NCBI RefSeq assembly: GCF_002128425.1
Contig: NZ_NESS01000012.1
Span: 52,062 to 116,061, forward strand
Reading direction: 5' to 3'
From: Gottfriedia acidiceleris
GTDB taxonomy: Bacteria; Bacillota; Bacilli; Bacillales; Bacillaceae_G
DNA length: 64,000 nt
Position numbers and translations under genes: made by a program. This document shows positions 26,645-36,260 of this stretch, piece after piece (within the stretch, counting starts at the first letter, position 1; every line of letters starts with the position of its first letter). A model generated the notes under the pieces. It did not search any database. It was not told the origin of the DNA and was given only the letters and a program-made list of their open reading frames with translations.

Positions 26645-27604
26645 TTATTTAATAAAAGTCTTTTCAACGTCATCTAACATTAAGTAAGCAGCTTTGATTC
26701 CACCCGCAGTGTTCCAAATTGTGTCACTTACTTTCATTACATGTCCATTTTTAGAAGCATTTAATTTTTTGAATAATGGATCCTCTGTAAATTCTTTTTC
26801 AAGCTTAGATCCAGACTCTTTACCGTCATCAAATGTAAAGTAGAATAGGTAATCTCCATCCATTGCTGGAATACGTTCTTTTGTTACGCCTCTTTCTGCA
26901 AAATCAGGAGCATTTTGTTCCTCTGGACGTTGGAATCCTAATTGTTTAAGAATTACACCAGAGAATGTATCTTGGTGATAGATTCGCACATCAGCGCCCA
27001 TAAAACGGACCATGGAAATTTTTTGATTTACTTTATCGCCTAGTTCAGCTTTTAGATCATCAACACGTTTTGAATAATCAGCTAATACTTTATTGCCTTG
27101 TTCTTCTTTGTTTAAAACTTTTGCATAAAATTTGAAATTCTCTTGCCAGTCACCGCGTAATGTTTCAGCGAAAACTGTTGGTGCAATTGCACTTAATTGC
27201 TCATACACTTTTTCTTGACGCATTTTATTACCAATGATTAAATCTGGTTTTAAACCAGCGATTTTCTCAAGGTTAACTTCACTTTCCAAACCTACAACTT
27301 CAACGCCATCCATATCTTTAGCAATATGGTCATACCAAGGATTTCCTGTCCAAGATTGAACAGCCCCTACTGGTTTCACACCTAATGCTAATAAAGCTTC
27401 AGTACCTTCATTTGTTAAAATAACAACTCTTTTTGGATTAGTAGGAACTTTTGTCGTCCCCATTGCGTGCTCAATCGTAATTGTATTTGCTTTTTTACTT
27501 TCTTTACCAGAAGCTTCATCTGATTTTTTAGTGCCACAAGCACCTAATACCATAATTGCTGCAATGAATAGAGCAATTATAGAAGAAAATTTTAGTTTTT
27601 TCAT
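26645..27604 (-). CDS. Iron-siderophore ABC transporter substrate-binding lipoprotein
   Basis: A periplasmic-type siderophore-binding protein. The lipobox LGAC places the lipidated Cys at residue 23. The mature sequence has the FecB/FhuD-fold blocks TKVPTNPKRVVILTNEGTEA and LKPDLIIGNKMRQEKVYEQL. It most resembles B. subtilis YfiY (schizokinen/arthrobactin type). It is divergent from the two permease genes and the ATPase gene, with two Fur-like boxes between, so iron repression of the whole system is expected. The siderophore type is an inference by resemblance. Confidence 0.9.
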   Translation of the reverse strand: MKKLKFSSIIALFIAAIMVLGACGTKKSDEASGKESKKANTITIEHAMGTTKVPTNPKRVVILTNEGTEALLALGVKPVGAVQSWTGNPWYDHIAKDMDGVEVVGLESEVNLEKIAGLKPDLIIGNKMRQEKVYEQLSAIAPTVFAETLRGDWQENFKFYAKVLNKEEQGNKVLADYSKRVDDLKAELGDKVNQKISMVRFMGADVRIYHQDTFSGVILKQLGFQRPEEQNAPDFAERGVTKERIPAMDGDYLFYFTFDDGKESGSKLEKEFTEDPLFKKLNASKNGHVMKVSDTIWNTAGGIKAAYLMLDDVEKTFIK

Positions 27605-27626
27605 AGAATGGTCTCCCTTTTTAGTT

Positions 27627-27645
27627 GATAATGATTATCATTTCT
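27627..27645. promoter_or_regulatory. Fur box 1
   Basis: GATAATGATTATCATTTCT is very close to the Fur consensus GATAATGATAATCATTATC. It lies 23 bases upstream of the binding-protein gene on the minus strand. Confidence 0.85.
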
Positions 27646-27696
27646 CTCGACAAGTAGTATTATAGATTAAGATTTAATTAGAAGTCAACAAGAAAT

Positions 27697-27715
27697 TGAA
27701 AATCATTCTCATTGA
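27697..27715. promoter_or_regulatory. Fur box 2
   Basis: TGAAAATCATTCTCATTGA has the Fur pattern of inverted GAAAAT/CATTCTCATT. It lies 60 bases before the first permease gene. Confidence 0.75.
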
Positions 27716-27773
27716 CTTGATAATTCATATCATTTAGACTGAAAGAAGAGAATAGAATAGTAGGAGAAATAAA

Positions 27774-28775
27774 ATGCTTATTCATCCAAGATCAAGAATT
27801 ATGGTATTAATAGCTTGTATGTTATTATTAGTAATTTGTTTTTTTTCTAGCATTTTACTAGGGTATACGGATACTAGTTTTACAAGTTTAATTCATTCAT
27901 TTACACAATTTAATGGATCTAATGAACATTTAATCATTCAAAATGTTCGGATTCCAAGGGCGATCATTGCTTCAATAGTAGGTGCAAGTTTAGCCATCGC
28001 TGGTTTGTTTATGCAAGTTTTAACTAAAAATCCTTTAGCATCACCAAGCGTTCTTGGAATTAACGCAGGTGCTTCGATGTTAATTGTACTAAGTATTACA
28101 TTTTTCCATTTACAGTCGCCTAATGCGACTATATGGCTTTCATTTATAGGCGCTACATTATCAGCGGTATTTGTATTTGGGTTAAGTTCAATAGGAAAAG
28201 ACGGAGCAACACCTTTAAAAATCACTTTAGCTGGTGTTTCAATTGCAGCGATGTTTAGCTCAATTACTCAAGGCCTACTTGTAACAAATGAAGTAGCATT
28301 AGAGCAAGTACTATTTTGGCTAGCAGGTTCAGTTCAAGGTCGTTCACTTGATTCTTTACATATGGTACTACCATATATCGTAATAGCTTGGGTGATTGCA
28401 CTTGCACTTGGTGGAAAGATTAACACATTCATGCTAGGGGAGGATGTATCTAAAGCTTTAGGTCAAAATACAGCTTTATTAAAAGTCACATTAGTCGTTT
28501 TAGTAATCATTCTAGCAGGTGGTGCAGTAAGTATAGCAGGACCAATTGGATTAGTTGGAATAATTGTCCCTCAAATAGTTAGAATGTTCGTTAAAAATGA
28601 TTATCGCTGGATGATTCCATTTTGCGGTATTTTCGGGGCAATTTTACTTCTATTAGCTGATGTAGGATCTCGTTACATATTAATGCCAGAAGAAACTCCA
28701 GTTGGTATTATGACCGCAATTATTGGTGCTCCATTTTTTATTTATTTGGCAAGAAAAGGCGGTACAGTAAAATGA
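27774..28775 (+). CDS. Iron-siderophore ABC transporter permease (FecCD family), subunit 1
   Basis: A 333-aa permease with about nine or ten membrane segments. FecCD/BtuC-type features are NVRIPRAIIASIVGASLAIAG near the N-terminus and ITLAGVSIAAMFSS in the middle, then GPIGLVGIIVPQIVRMFV, the loop that contacts the ATPase. It resembles B. subtilis YfiZ. The stop overlaps the next permease gene as ATGA. Fur box 2 is upstream. Confidence 0.94.
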   Translation: MLIHPRSRIMVLIACMLLLVICFFSSILLGYTDTSFTSLIHSFTQFNGSNEHLIIQNVRIPRAIIASIVGASLAIAGLFMQVLTKNPLASPSVLGINAGASMLIVLSITFFHLQSPNATIWLSFIGATLSAVFVFGLSSIGKDGATPLKITLAGVSIAAMFSSITQGLLVTNEVALEQVLFWLAGSVQGRSLDSLHMVLPYIVIAWVIALALGGKINTFMLGEDVSKALGQNTALLKVTLVVLVIILAGGAVSIAGPIGLVGIIVPQIVRMFVKNDYRWMIPFCGIFGAILLLLADVGSRYILMPEETPVGIMTAIIGAPFFIYLARKGGTVK

Positions 28776-29824
28776 GCATGATCAAATTACGAAACAAGTA
28801 CTTTTCATTACTATTTAATAAACGTTCATTTTACGTTTTAACAATTGCACTTCTCTTACTGATCAGTTCATTTATTGTGAGTTTAACACTAGGTGACCGT
28901 TACATCTCAATCCCAAAAGTATTATCTGTTATTTTAGGTGAAGGTGAAAAAATAGATGAATTATTTATTCAAGCATTTCGAATGCCTCGGATCATCGTTG
29001 CAATTTTTGCGGGCATTTCATTAGCGATCGCCGGAGCAATTCTACAAGGTTTAGTTAGAAATCCACTTGCTTCTCCAGATATACTAGGGATTACAGGTGG
29101 AGCAGGAGCTGCTGTTGTATTATTTTTAGCTATTTTTAGTAATGACCGTACGAATCAATTAACAGTCAGTATTAAATGGTTACCGTTAGCAGCATTTATC
29201 GGTGCCATCATTAGTTTACTATTTGTTTATGCTTTTGCTTATAAAGATGGTGAATTAAGACCGCTAAGATTAGTATTAGTTGGAGTAGGTTTCTCGGCAT
29301 TGGCTCAGGCAACAACTTCATTCTTTATGATCATCGGACCGATTTTTAGAGCAACTGAAGCGAATATGTGGTTAACGGGGAGCGTATATGGAGCGAACTG
29401 GGAGCAGGTTAAAATCATTACAGTCTGGACTGTAGTTTTTATCGTGTTAGCTTTATCGTTTATTAGACATATTAATACGCAACAACTTGGAGATGACGTT
29501 TCAACAAGTTTAGGAGTTCAAGTAGAAAAAAATCGACTAATCTTGTTATTTATAAGTACAGCATTAGTAGCTGGTGCAGTTTCATTTGCAGGTGCAATCG
29601 CATTTGTTGGACTAATTGCACCTCATATTGCTCGGAGATTAGTTGGTGCTTCTTACGGTGCATTGATTCCGTTATCTGGAATAATCGGTGCGATCATGGT
29701 ATTAGTGGCTGATACAATTGGAAGAACGGTTTTTAGTCCTATTCAAATACCTGCTGGTGTATTTACTGCCGTAATTGGTGCACCATATTTTATCTATTTA
29801 TTATTTAAGACTGGAAAAAGGTGA
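28772..29824 (+). CDS. Iron-siderophore ABC transporter permease (FecCD family), subunit 2
   Basis: A 350-aa partner permease with the same family blocks: FRMPRIIVAIFAGISLAIAG, RLVLVGVGFSALAQ and GAIAFVGLIAPHIARRLVG. It resembles B. subtilis YfhA and presumably forms a heterodimer with the preceding protein. Its start overlaps the previous stop and the ATPase gene starts 5 bases after its end, so the three genes are translated as a unit. Confidence 0.94.
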   Translation: MSMIKLRNKYFSLLFNKRSFYVLTIALLLLISSFIVSLTLGDRYISIPKVLSVILGEGEKIDELFIQAFRMPRIIVAIFAGISLAIAGAILQGLVRNPLASPDILGITGGAGAAVVLFLAIFSNDRTNQLTVSIKWLPLAAFIGAIISLLFVYAFAYKDGELRPLRLVLVGVGFSALAQATTSFFMIIGPIFRATEANMWLTGSVYGANWEQVKIITVWTVVFIVLALSFIRHINTQQLGDDVSTSLGVQVEKNRLILLFISTALVAGAVSFAGAIAFVGLIAPHIARRLVGASYGALIPLSGIIGAIMVLVADTIGRTVFSPIQIPAGVFTAVIGAPYFIYLLFKTGKR

Positions 29825-29828
29825 TAAG

Positions 29829-30629
29829 ATGTCAACGAGCGCAATTGAAACAGAAAAATTAACGTTATCGTATGATGATCGTACAATTATAAACGAATTA
29901 AATTTTCAAGTTCCAAAAGGAAAAATTACAGTTTTAATTGGAGCAAATGGGTGCGGAAAATCAACATTACTTCGTTCACTTGCAAGATTACTTCAACCAA
30001 AAAGTGGAACAATCTTACTAGATGGAAAAGAAATAAGTAAGCGACCTACAAAGGAAATTGCACGTAACCTTTCAATCCTGCCTCAAAGTCCTGTTGCACC
30101 TGAAGGTTTAACAGTATTTCAATTAGTAAAACAAGGAAGATACCCATATCAAACTTGGTTAAAACAATGGTCAAAAGAAGATGAAGAAAAAGTAAATCAT
30201 GCCTTAAAAATTACAAATATGTATGAATTAAAGGATCAATTAGTCGATTCTTTATCTGGCGGGCAACGTCAACGTGCTTGGATTGCAATGACATTGGCTC
30301 AAGACACAGATACAATTTTATTAGATGAACCAACAACATATTTGGATTTAACACATCAAATCGAGATTTTAGACTTACTTTACGAATTAAATGAAAAAGA
30401 ACAGCGTACAATTGTTATGGTACTACATGATATAAATCTGGCATGTCGTTATGCACATAACGTTGTTGCGATTTCAAATGGTGAAGTTTACGCAGAAGGA
30501 GACCCAGAAAAAATCATTAATCAGAACTTAATCTGTGATGTTTTCTGTATGAACTGCGATATTGTGAAGGATCCATTATTCGGAACGCCACTTTGCATAC
30601 CTCATGGCCGAGGAAGAAAAATAATTTAA
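29829..30629 (+). CDS. Iron-siderophore ABC transporter ATP-binding protein
   Basis: A 266-aa ATPase of the FecE/FhuC/YusV group. Walker A is GANGCGKST, the signature is LSGGQRQRAWIAM and Walker B is TILLDEPTTYLD. The His of the H-loop is in VLHDINLACRYA. Near the C-terminus CDVFCMNCDIVKDPLFGTP is typical of YusV-like proteins. The frame is open upstream to 29775, inside the permease gene, but ATG 29829 after AAAAGGTGATAAG is the natural start. Together with the two permeases and the divergent binding protein it completes the importer. Confidence 0.95.
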   Translation: MSTSAIETEKLTLSYDDRTIINELNFQVPKGKITVLIGANGCGKSTLLRSLARLLQPKSGTILLDGKEISKRPTKEIARNLSILPQSPVAPEGLTVFQLVKQGRYPYQTWLKQWSKEDEEKVNHALKITNMYELKDQLVDSLSGGQRQRAWIAMTLAQDTDTILLDEPTTYLDLTHQIEILDLLYELNEKEQRTIVMVLHDINLACRYAHNVVAISNGEVYAEGDPEKIINQNLICDVFCMNCDIVKDPLFGTPLCIPHGRGRKII

Positions 30630-30639
30630 TTAATTTTAA

Positions 30640-30671
30640 AAAGGTGTCCTTCGATAGGGCACCTTTCATTT
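30640..30671 (+). terminator. Hairpin after the siderophore operon
   Basis: AAAGGTGTCC faces GGGCACCTTT. The T run is weak (CATTT), so termination may be partial and could feed the next two genes. Confidence 0.65.
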
Positions 30672-30689
30672 AGTAAGAGGTGAGATAAT

Positions 30690-31412
30690 ATGACGTTATC
30701 AATTAACAATATAAGTGTAGATATTCATGGCAGTTCGATCCTTAAAAACATTACTTTTCAAACTAAAAAAAGTGAAATTTTTTGCATAATTGGTACTTCA
30801 GGATCAGGAAAATCGACATTGCTTCGGACATTAAATCGATTACAGTCAATTAATAAGGGGGAAATTAAGTTAAATGGACAATCAATACACAAAATGACTC
30901 CTCAAAATTTAAGAAAAAGTGCTGTAATGATTCTACAAACTCCATCATTATTTGAAGGGACAGTGGAGGATAATATTTTGTTTGGAGTCAAATTAAACGG
31001 TAATTATGATATGACGGATTCCAAAACAGTCGAGAGATCTTTATTAGAAAAAGTAGGATTAGAGACGAAATTACTTGATCGTAGCGCATTAACACTTTCT
31101 ATTGGTCAGCAGCAAAGAGTATCAATCGCTAGAGCAATAGCCATGAAACCAACTATTTTATTATGTGATGAAATTACTTCAGCATTGGATCCACAATCCA
31201 CACTACATATTCAGGAGCTTCTAGTAACTTTAAAAAAAGAAGAAAATATGACGATTATTCTTGTCACACATAATATGGATCTAGTTCAACAAATTGCTGA
31301 TCGGGTAGGGTTGCTTATTGATGGGCAATTAGTAGAAGTGAGTCCAGTTAATGAATTTTTTAATAATCCAAGCACAGAATTAGGGAAAAATTTTCTTTCT
31401 ACAATTGCTTAA
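30690..31412 (+). CDS. ABC transporter ATP-binding protein (FetA-like)
   Basis: A 240-aa ATPase. Walker A is GTSGSGKST, the signature is LSIGQQQRVSIARA (Ile in place of the usual second Gly) and Walker B is ILLCDEITSALD. The H-loop His is in LVTHNMDLVQQIADR. The following gene encodes a FetB/UPF0014 permease, 12 bases away, so the pair corresponds to FetAB, which in E. coli exports iron and helps with oxidative stress. The substrate in bacilli is less certain. It lies directly downstream of a Fur-type importer, possibly by partial read-through. Confidence 0.85.
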   Translation: MTLSINNISVDIHGSSILKNITFQTKKSEIFCIIGTSGSGKSTLLRTLNRLQSINKGEIKLNGQSIHKMTPQNLRKSAVMILQTPSLFEGTVEDNILFGVKLNGNYDMTDSKTVERSLLEKVGLETKLLDRSALTLSIGQQQRVSIARAIAMKPTILLCDEITSALDPQSTLHIQELLVTLKKEENMTIILVTHNMDLVQQIADRVGLLIDGQLVEVSPVNEFFNNPSTELGKNFLSTIA

Positions 31413-31424
31413 AGAGGTGAAATT

Positions 31425-32204
31425 ATGGAAGGTAATTTGCATATTACAGGGGTATCTCTGACATTTTTATTAATTATTATTGCTATCGCATTATCCTATT
31501 ATCAAAAGCTCGGTGTTGAAAAAGACATTGGCATTTCTTCAGTAAGGACAGTCATCCAATTAATGATAATGGGTTATGTACTTGAATACATACTGCAAAT
31601 TGAGCATTTTTTAATTGTTATCATTATTTTATTTTGTATGATATTATTCGGTGCTCATACTTCGAGTAAAAGGTCACAACAAATTGAAGGAGCATTTTTT
31701 ATATCTTTTATTAGTATTCTTCTTGGTGTCATGATTTCTTTAGGAGTCGTGTTGATAGCAAACAAAATTGCATTGAAAGCTCAATATGTTATTCCAATTT
31801 CAAGTATGATTATTAGCACATCAATGAATGCAAATAGTTTAGCATTAACGAGACTTAGAGCTGAAATTCAAGCAAGTAAAAATCAAATTGAAGCTGCACT
31901 GTGCTTAGGTGCAACAACTAAACAAGCCTCAAATAATGTCATAAAAAATTCAATTAAAGCAGCCTTAATTCCATCAATTGATCGAGCTAAAACTGTAGGA
32001 ATTGTCACTTTACCAGGCTCCATGACAGGAATGATCTTTGCTGGCATAAGTCCTTTATATGCGATTAAATATCAATTGCTAATTGAATGTATTTTAATTG
32101 GTGCAATTGCTATTAGTGTATTCTCCTCAACACTTCTATCCTATAGAAAATTCTTCACAAAAGACGACTCATTGAAATATGAAACGATAATAGAACAGGG
32201 ATAA
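31425..32204 (+). CDS. FetB-family ABC transporter permease (UPF0014)
   Basis: A 259-aa membrane protein with about seven segments. The UPF0014/FetB/STAR2 block is visible: SSVRTVIQLMIMGYVLEYI near residue 41, PISSMIISTSMNANSLALTR in the middle, and the coupling region EAALCLGATTKQASNNVIKN. It is the permease partner of the preceding ATPase. In E. coli FetAB moves iron out; plant STAR2 moves UDP-glucose, so the substrate should be treated as open. Confidence 0.9.
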   Translation: MEGNLHITGVSLTFLLIIIAIALSYYQKLGVEKDIGISSVRTVIQLMIMGYVLEYILQIEHFLIVIIILFCMILFGAHTSSKRSQQIEGAFFISFISILLGVMISLGVVLIANKIALKAQYVIPISSMIISTSMNANSLALTRLRAEIQASKNQIEAALCLGATTKQASNNVIKNSIKAALIPSIDRAKTVGIVTLPGSMTGMIFAGISPLYAIKYQLLIECILIGAIAISVFSSTLLSYRKFFTKDDSLKYETIIEQG

Positions 32205-32211
32205 GTAAATT

Positions 32212-32250
32212 GGGAGAAGGGGGTAAGTAAAAACTTTTCCTTCTCCCTTT
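32212..32250 (+). terminator. Terminator between fetB-like and ohr genes
   Basis: GGGAGAAGG and CCTTCTCCC form a 9-bp stem; the following TTTATC is only moderately T-rich. Confidence 0.7.
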
Positions 32251-32255
32251 ATCTA

Positions 32256-32675
32256 TTATCCGATTACTCGTAATTGTACTTCCATGTTACCTTTAGTTGC
32301 TTTTGAATATGGGCATACGCCGTGGGCTGCTTTTACTAGTTCTACGGCTACTTCTGTTGGAACACCTTGTACTTTAACATCAAGTTGAGCAGCTAATTTG
32401 AATCCTCCATCAGTAGGGTCTTTACCGATTGTTATGTTTGCAGTTACTGATGTAGATTCTAGTTTAATTTTTTGCTGGCGAGCTACTAAATTTAATGCAC
32501 TGTCAAAGCAAGCTGAATAGCCAGCGGCAAAAAGTTGTTCAGGATTTGTTGCTCCTCCAGGTCCGCCTAATTCCACTGGTGGTTTAAGTGATAAATTAAT
32601 AAAATCATCTGATGAAATAACTCTTCCGTCACGTCCACCTGTTGCAGTTGCTGTAGCAGTATATAATTTTTCCAT
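32256..32675 (-). CDS. ohr: Organic hydroperoxide resistance protein (OsmC/Ohr family)
   Basis: A 139-aa thiol peroxidase that reduces organic hydroperoxides. Both catalytic cysteines are in their conserved places: AACFDSALN-type context (SACFDSALN, near residue 55) and HGVCPYSKATKGN (near residue 120). The N-terminus KLYTATATATGGRDGRV is typical of Ohr as opposed to OsmC. It lies 31 bases downstream of ohrR on the same strand, so the two form an ohrR-ohr operon. Confidence 0.96.
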   Translation of the reverse strand: MEKLYTATATATGGRDGRVISSDDFINLSLKPPVELGGPGGATNPEQLFAAGYSACFDSALNLVARQQKIKLESTSVTANITIGKDPTDGGFKLAAQLDVKVQGVPTEVAVELVKAAHGVCPYSKATKGNMEVQLRVIG

Positions 32676-32706
32676 TACAATCTCTCCTTAAATAAACTAT
32701 CTATTT

Positions 32707-33153
32707 TTAATTTTCATTTGCAGATTGAACTTTCTTTAATAATGCTTTTGTTTGATTTAATAAAGTTAAAAATTCTTCTTGAGTAGTATTACTTTCCTTG
32801 AAAAATTTCTCAGGTATACAGAGAGCTTTTTCTTTTAATTTAGTACCTTCTTCAGTTAGTGTAATAAATACTTTTCTCTCGTCACTTGAATTACGTTTAC
32901 GTAAAATTAGTCCCGCAGTTTCCATTCGTTTTAGCATTGGTGTAAGAGTACCTGAGTCTAAAAAAAGAGTCTCCCCTAGTTCTTTAACAGTTTGTTGGTC
33001 TTTTTCCCAAAGTGAAAGCAATGCAAGATATTGCGGATAAGTAATACCAATCTCATCTAAGATAGGACGATATAATTTAGTAATTTCTCGTGAACATGCA
33101 TAAATTGAAAAGCATAATTGATTTTCAAGCAAAAGCTGATTTTCTTTATTCAT
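32707..33153 (-). CDS. ohrR: Organic hydroperoxide-sensing MarR-family repressor
   Basis: A 148-aa MarR-type regulator. The peroxide-sensing Cys is Cys14, in LENQLCFSIYACSREITKLY, matching the N-terminal helix of OhrR; a second Cys follows at 21. The winged helix includes TVKELGETLFLDSGTLTPML and LILRKRNSSDERKVFITLTE. The frame is open upstream to 33234, but ATG 33153 after AAGGATG gives the standard N-terminus. It should repress itself and ohr until oxidised. The upstream stretch with ATTGTG and AAATTGTGCACAA is a candidate operator. Confidence 0.94.
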   Translation of the reverse strand: MNKENQLLLENQLCFSIYACSREITKLYRPILDEIGITYPQYLALLSLWEKDQQTVKELGETLFLDSGTLTPMLKRMETAGLILRKRNSSDERKVFITLTEEGTKLKEKALCIPEKFFKESNTTQEEFLTLLNQTKALLKKVQSANEN

Positions 33154-33314
33154 TCGATCAACATCCTTATATATTAGTTGTGCACAATTTAATATGACAC
33201 AATCATAATTGATGAGAAATAGTTTTGCAAGCAATAATAACTATTATTTTTTACCAATTTTTTAATTTTGATTATTAATTGAGTAGGTTTGAAGTGGAAA
33301 TCAGCTTATTCACA

Positions 33315-33351
33315 ATAAAAAAGCCAGTTAATGTTCAATACATTAACTGGC
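33315..33351 (-). terminator. Terminator after mprF
   Basis: GCCAGTTAATG and CATTAACTGGC form a perfect 11-bp stem; on the minus strand it is followed by six T residues. Confidence 0.92.
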
Positions 33352-33358
33352 TGTAAAT

Positions 33359-35881
33359 TTAATTTTTCCTAGACCTAGAAATTAATGAAGTTATTTGTAG
33401 CATTGTAATTGGTAAGGATGTTTTTTTATGATATGCCAAAAACTTAGGTGTCCAAGAATTAACATATTTTTCTTTAAAGCTTCTTAAACCTTGAAAGTGA
33501 TATAAAAATTGACCATATTGATAAATTTGTGCTGCAATTTTTTCACTTGTAAATGAATACTTAGACAGGCCAACGTTTGCTAAAGGTGTCATACCGACAT
33601 TAAAATAAATAAAATTTCTAGACTTGAACCATTCAATTAAGTTAACAAACATAAAATCCATAATTCCTTTTGGTGCGTCAACTTTATGACGCATTAAATC
33701 AATTGAAATTGTATGTTCGTTATAGTTTGGCATAATGGATGCAAATGCAATCATTTTATTTTCATTGTTTTTAATAATAGCTACAGGTGCAAGTTTGATG
33801 TAATCTTCATCAAAATAACCAAGTGAAAAACCTTTTTCCTTTCGCCCTTTCAGCCACTCTTGTGATAATTCCTTTAATTCCGTAAAGAATTCATTCGAAA
33901 AAGGTGGTTCAATAATTTCAAAACTAAATTCTTCGCGTTCAAATTTATTGTAAAGTGCACGAATTCCTTTATTACGTTTTCCTGATAAAGTGAATGTTGA
34001 AATATCAGTAAATCCTTCTTCACCAAGTTTAAAGAAATCAAATCCGTTTTCATGTAAATAGGAAAGTGAATTTGAGTTTACTTGGTAGAAGACGAGTGTA
34101 TACCCAAATTGATCAGCATAGTTTAATAATTCCTCAATGGCAGGATATAAGCGAGATTTATCTCCAACCGGATCACCTAAAATAACTAATTTGTCTGCAT
34201 ATGGCTGAAAAATAAATAATACTGTCTCATCCTGAGCCCAGAATAAATATTTATCATGTAAAAAAACCAAATGTGAAAGTTCTGTACCACCATATTTATT
34301 AAAATGTTCTTTTATTTTTTCTTCTTCAGCTTTAGTATTAATAAAATCGAATTCTTTTCTTTTAACTTTAAAAAATGCGATATAAAAAAATAGTAAAGCA
34401 GCCACAAAACCAAGAACTGCACTAATAACGATATCCCTCGAATTCACAAGTATATAAGGTAAATATTTAGCAGGTATTTTCACATTTGTTTGAGGTAGAT
34501 TGATATAAGCAATAAGTAAATAACTGCCTAAAAAGAAAAATAAAATAAAATTATCAACAATGAGCTTACCCCAAGTTAAAACGAAGCTTTCTCTATAAAA
34601 TTGTTTTTTTGAAATAAATAATATAAAAGCAACTGCTAATACAAAAAGAGCTTCTTCATAATCTAATCCTTTTGAATACGTTGTAATTGCCCCAACAATC
34701 AGCATGAATAATGTAATATACCATGCCCTTTTAACTTTATAATCAATTCCACGAGAGAGTCCTAACAATGTAAAGCCTGCAGTGACCGAAATTAAATGTG
34801 AAATATTAATAATTGTCGAAGGTAAAATTAAATTTAAAAGACTAATTCTTAAAAGCATACTTGGCACAGCAGCAGAAACTAATAGAATAACGCCAGATAA
34901 AAATATTAAAATCGTTAAAAGTTTATGCCCCAAAAAAGTGGAAATTTGATTTGGAATATTATTAAATGATTGATTTAATTTATTCCATAATAATTTAAGA
35001 GCTAAAATAATACCGCAAGCAAACGGGAAAAAGAAATAACTGAAACGATAAATCAATAAAACAAGAAGTGTCGTTTCCTTATCGATTCCAAAATATGTAA
35101 AACCTAGTAGGAAAATAAAATCAAAAGATCCAAGACCTCCTGGAATCATACTTAAAAGTGCTGCAACAGAGGCCACTAAAAAAACAGGTAATACCTCTAT
35201 GATTGAAATGTCGATATGTAAAAATAAACAAATGAAGTAAATAAATAATAAAATAAAAGACCATTCACATAAGGAAATGACAACCAATGATAGCATATAT
35301 TTTGCGGAAAAATTCTCCGAGAAAAAATTACGTTTTAAATAAACGACTAAAAACATTACCGGGAAATAACATATTGCAATGATAATAGCGATATATAAAT
35401 ACTTATATTCATTTAAAAATGATAAATCAAATATTCCAGTAAACAAAACTAAGCTCAGTATAGATAATCCAGAAAGTAGGAATATCGTTACACTACTAAC
35501 TGCTTTAACTATTTCTGGTCCTGAGCGATTTTTTCGATAAAACAGAGTTCGAATGGTGGTACCTGCCACACCACCAAGACCAATTAGGTTTGAAGAAGTA
35601 TTCGCAAGCCAAGCTACCATTAATATTTTTCGAAAACTGAAATCTAATTTTAATAGTCTTACAAGTACAAAGTCATATAAAAACATGGGAGATACGGCTA
35701 AAATACCTAAAGCAAAAATTAAAAAGTATTGTATTAATGTAAGAGACTCCATATAGTTAAAGAACATTTTAAAGTCGAAGTTTAAAAGTACGTTTTTTCC
35801 AACAAATATAAATGTAACAAGTAATATTGAAATGAAAAATAGTTTAAATAAACCGACTTTACTAATCCGAATCTTATTCAT
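33359..35881 (-). CDS. mprF: Bifunctional lysylphosphatidylglycerol synthase/flippase
   Basis: MprF adds lysine (or alanine) to phosphatidylglycerol and moves it to the outer leaflet, giving resistance to cationic peptides. The 840-aa protein has an N-terminal part with about fourteen membrane segments (flippase; note SMIPGGLGSFDFIFLLG near residue 245) and a soluble C-terminal synthase of about 300 residues with GNAT-like fold, including DPVGDKSRLYPAIEEL, APKGIMDFMFVNLIEW and NVGMTPLANVG. Full length. It is transcribed alone on the minus strand; ATG 35881 follows AGGAGTG. Confidence 0.96.
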   Translation of the reverse strand: MNKIRISKVGLFKLFFISILLVTFIFVGKNVLLNFDFKMFFNYMESLTLIQYFLIFALGILAVSPMFLYDFVLVRLLKLDFSFRKILMVAWLANTSSNLIGLGGVAGTTIRTLFYRKNRSGPEIVKAVSSVTIFLLSGLSILSLVLFTGIFDLSFLNEYKYLYIAIIIAICYFPVMFLVVYLKRNFFSENFSAKYMLSLVVISLCEWSFILLFIYFICLFLHIDISIIEVLPVFLVASVAALLSMIPGGLGSFDFIFLLGFTYFGIDKETTLLVLLIYRFSYFFFPFACGIILALKLLWNKLNQSFNNIPNQISTFLGHKLLTILIFLSGVILLVSAAVPSMLLRISLLNLILPSTIINISHLISVTAGFTLLGLSRGIDYKVKRAWYITLFMLIVGAITTYSKGLDYEEALFVLAVAFILFISKKQFYRESFVLTWGKLIVDNFILFFFLGSYLLIAYINLPQTNVKIPAKYLPYILVNSRDIVISAVLGFVAALLFFYIAFFKVKRKEFDFINTKAEEEKIKEHFNKYGGTELSHLVFLHDKYLFWAQDETVLFIFQPYADKLVILGDPVGDKSRLYPAIEELLNYADQFGYTLVFYQVNSNSLSYLHENGFDFFKLGEEGFTDISTFTLSGKRNKGIRALYNKFEREEFSFEIIEPPFSNEFFTELKELSQEWLKGRKEKGFSLGYFDEDYIKLAPVAIIKNNENKMIAFASIMPNYNEHTISIDLMRHKVDAPKGIMDFMFVNLIEWFKSRNFIYFNVGMTPLANVGLSKYSFTSEKIAAQIYQYGQFLYHFQGLRSFKEKYVNSWTPKFLAYHKKTSLPITMLQITSLISRSRKN

Positions 35882-36260
35882 AAGACACTCCTGAAGTTAA
35901 TATTAAACAAATAAAATAATAGTTATTAGCTTTAGTATTCCATATTATTCCACTATTTAACAAGAAGAATATTAACACGTCTTAGAAAATTTAATAACTT
36001 ATTATTTTGGAGATAAAAAGTTAATTATATTTTAATTTTCAGGACGATTTTACGATTTAGTTTCATCGAAAATATGTTATGAATTCACACTAAAAGTACT
36101 CTATTTCATAGAAGTCAATCACCATTCGTTCCTAGCAACTACATAGTCGGTTTATTAATTGAGGTAAATGGTATGTTGGAGAGAAAGGTATTTTTCATCA
36201 AATATTGAATGATTAGTTACATAGACAAAAAATGTAAAATTTTACAAGGGGGAATCTAAC
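35882..36260. other. Intergenic region between mprF and the DinB-like gene
   Basis: About 380 AT-rich bases between divergent genes. I see no repeat, riboswitch or coding remnant beyond the ribosome sites at both ends. Confidence 0.5.
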
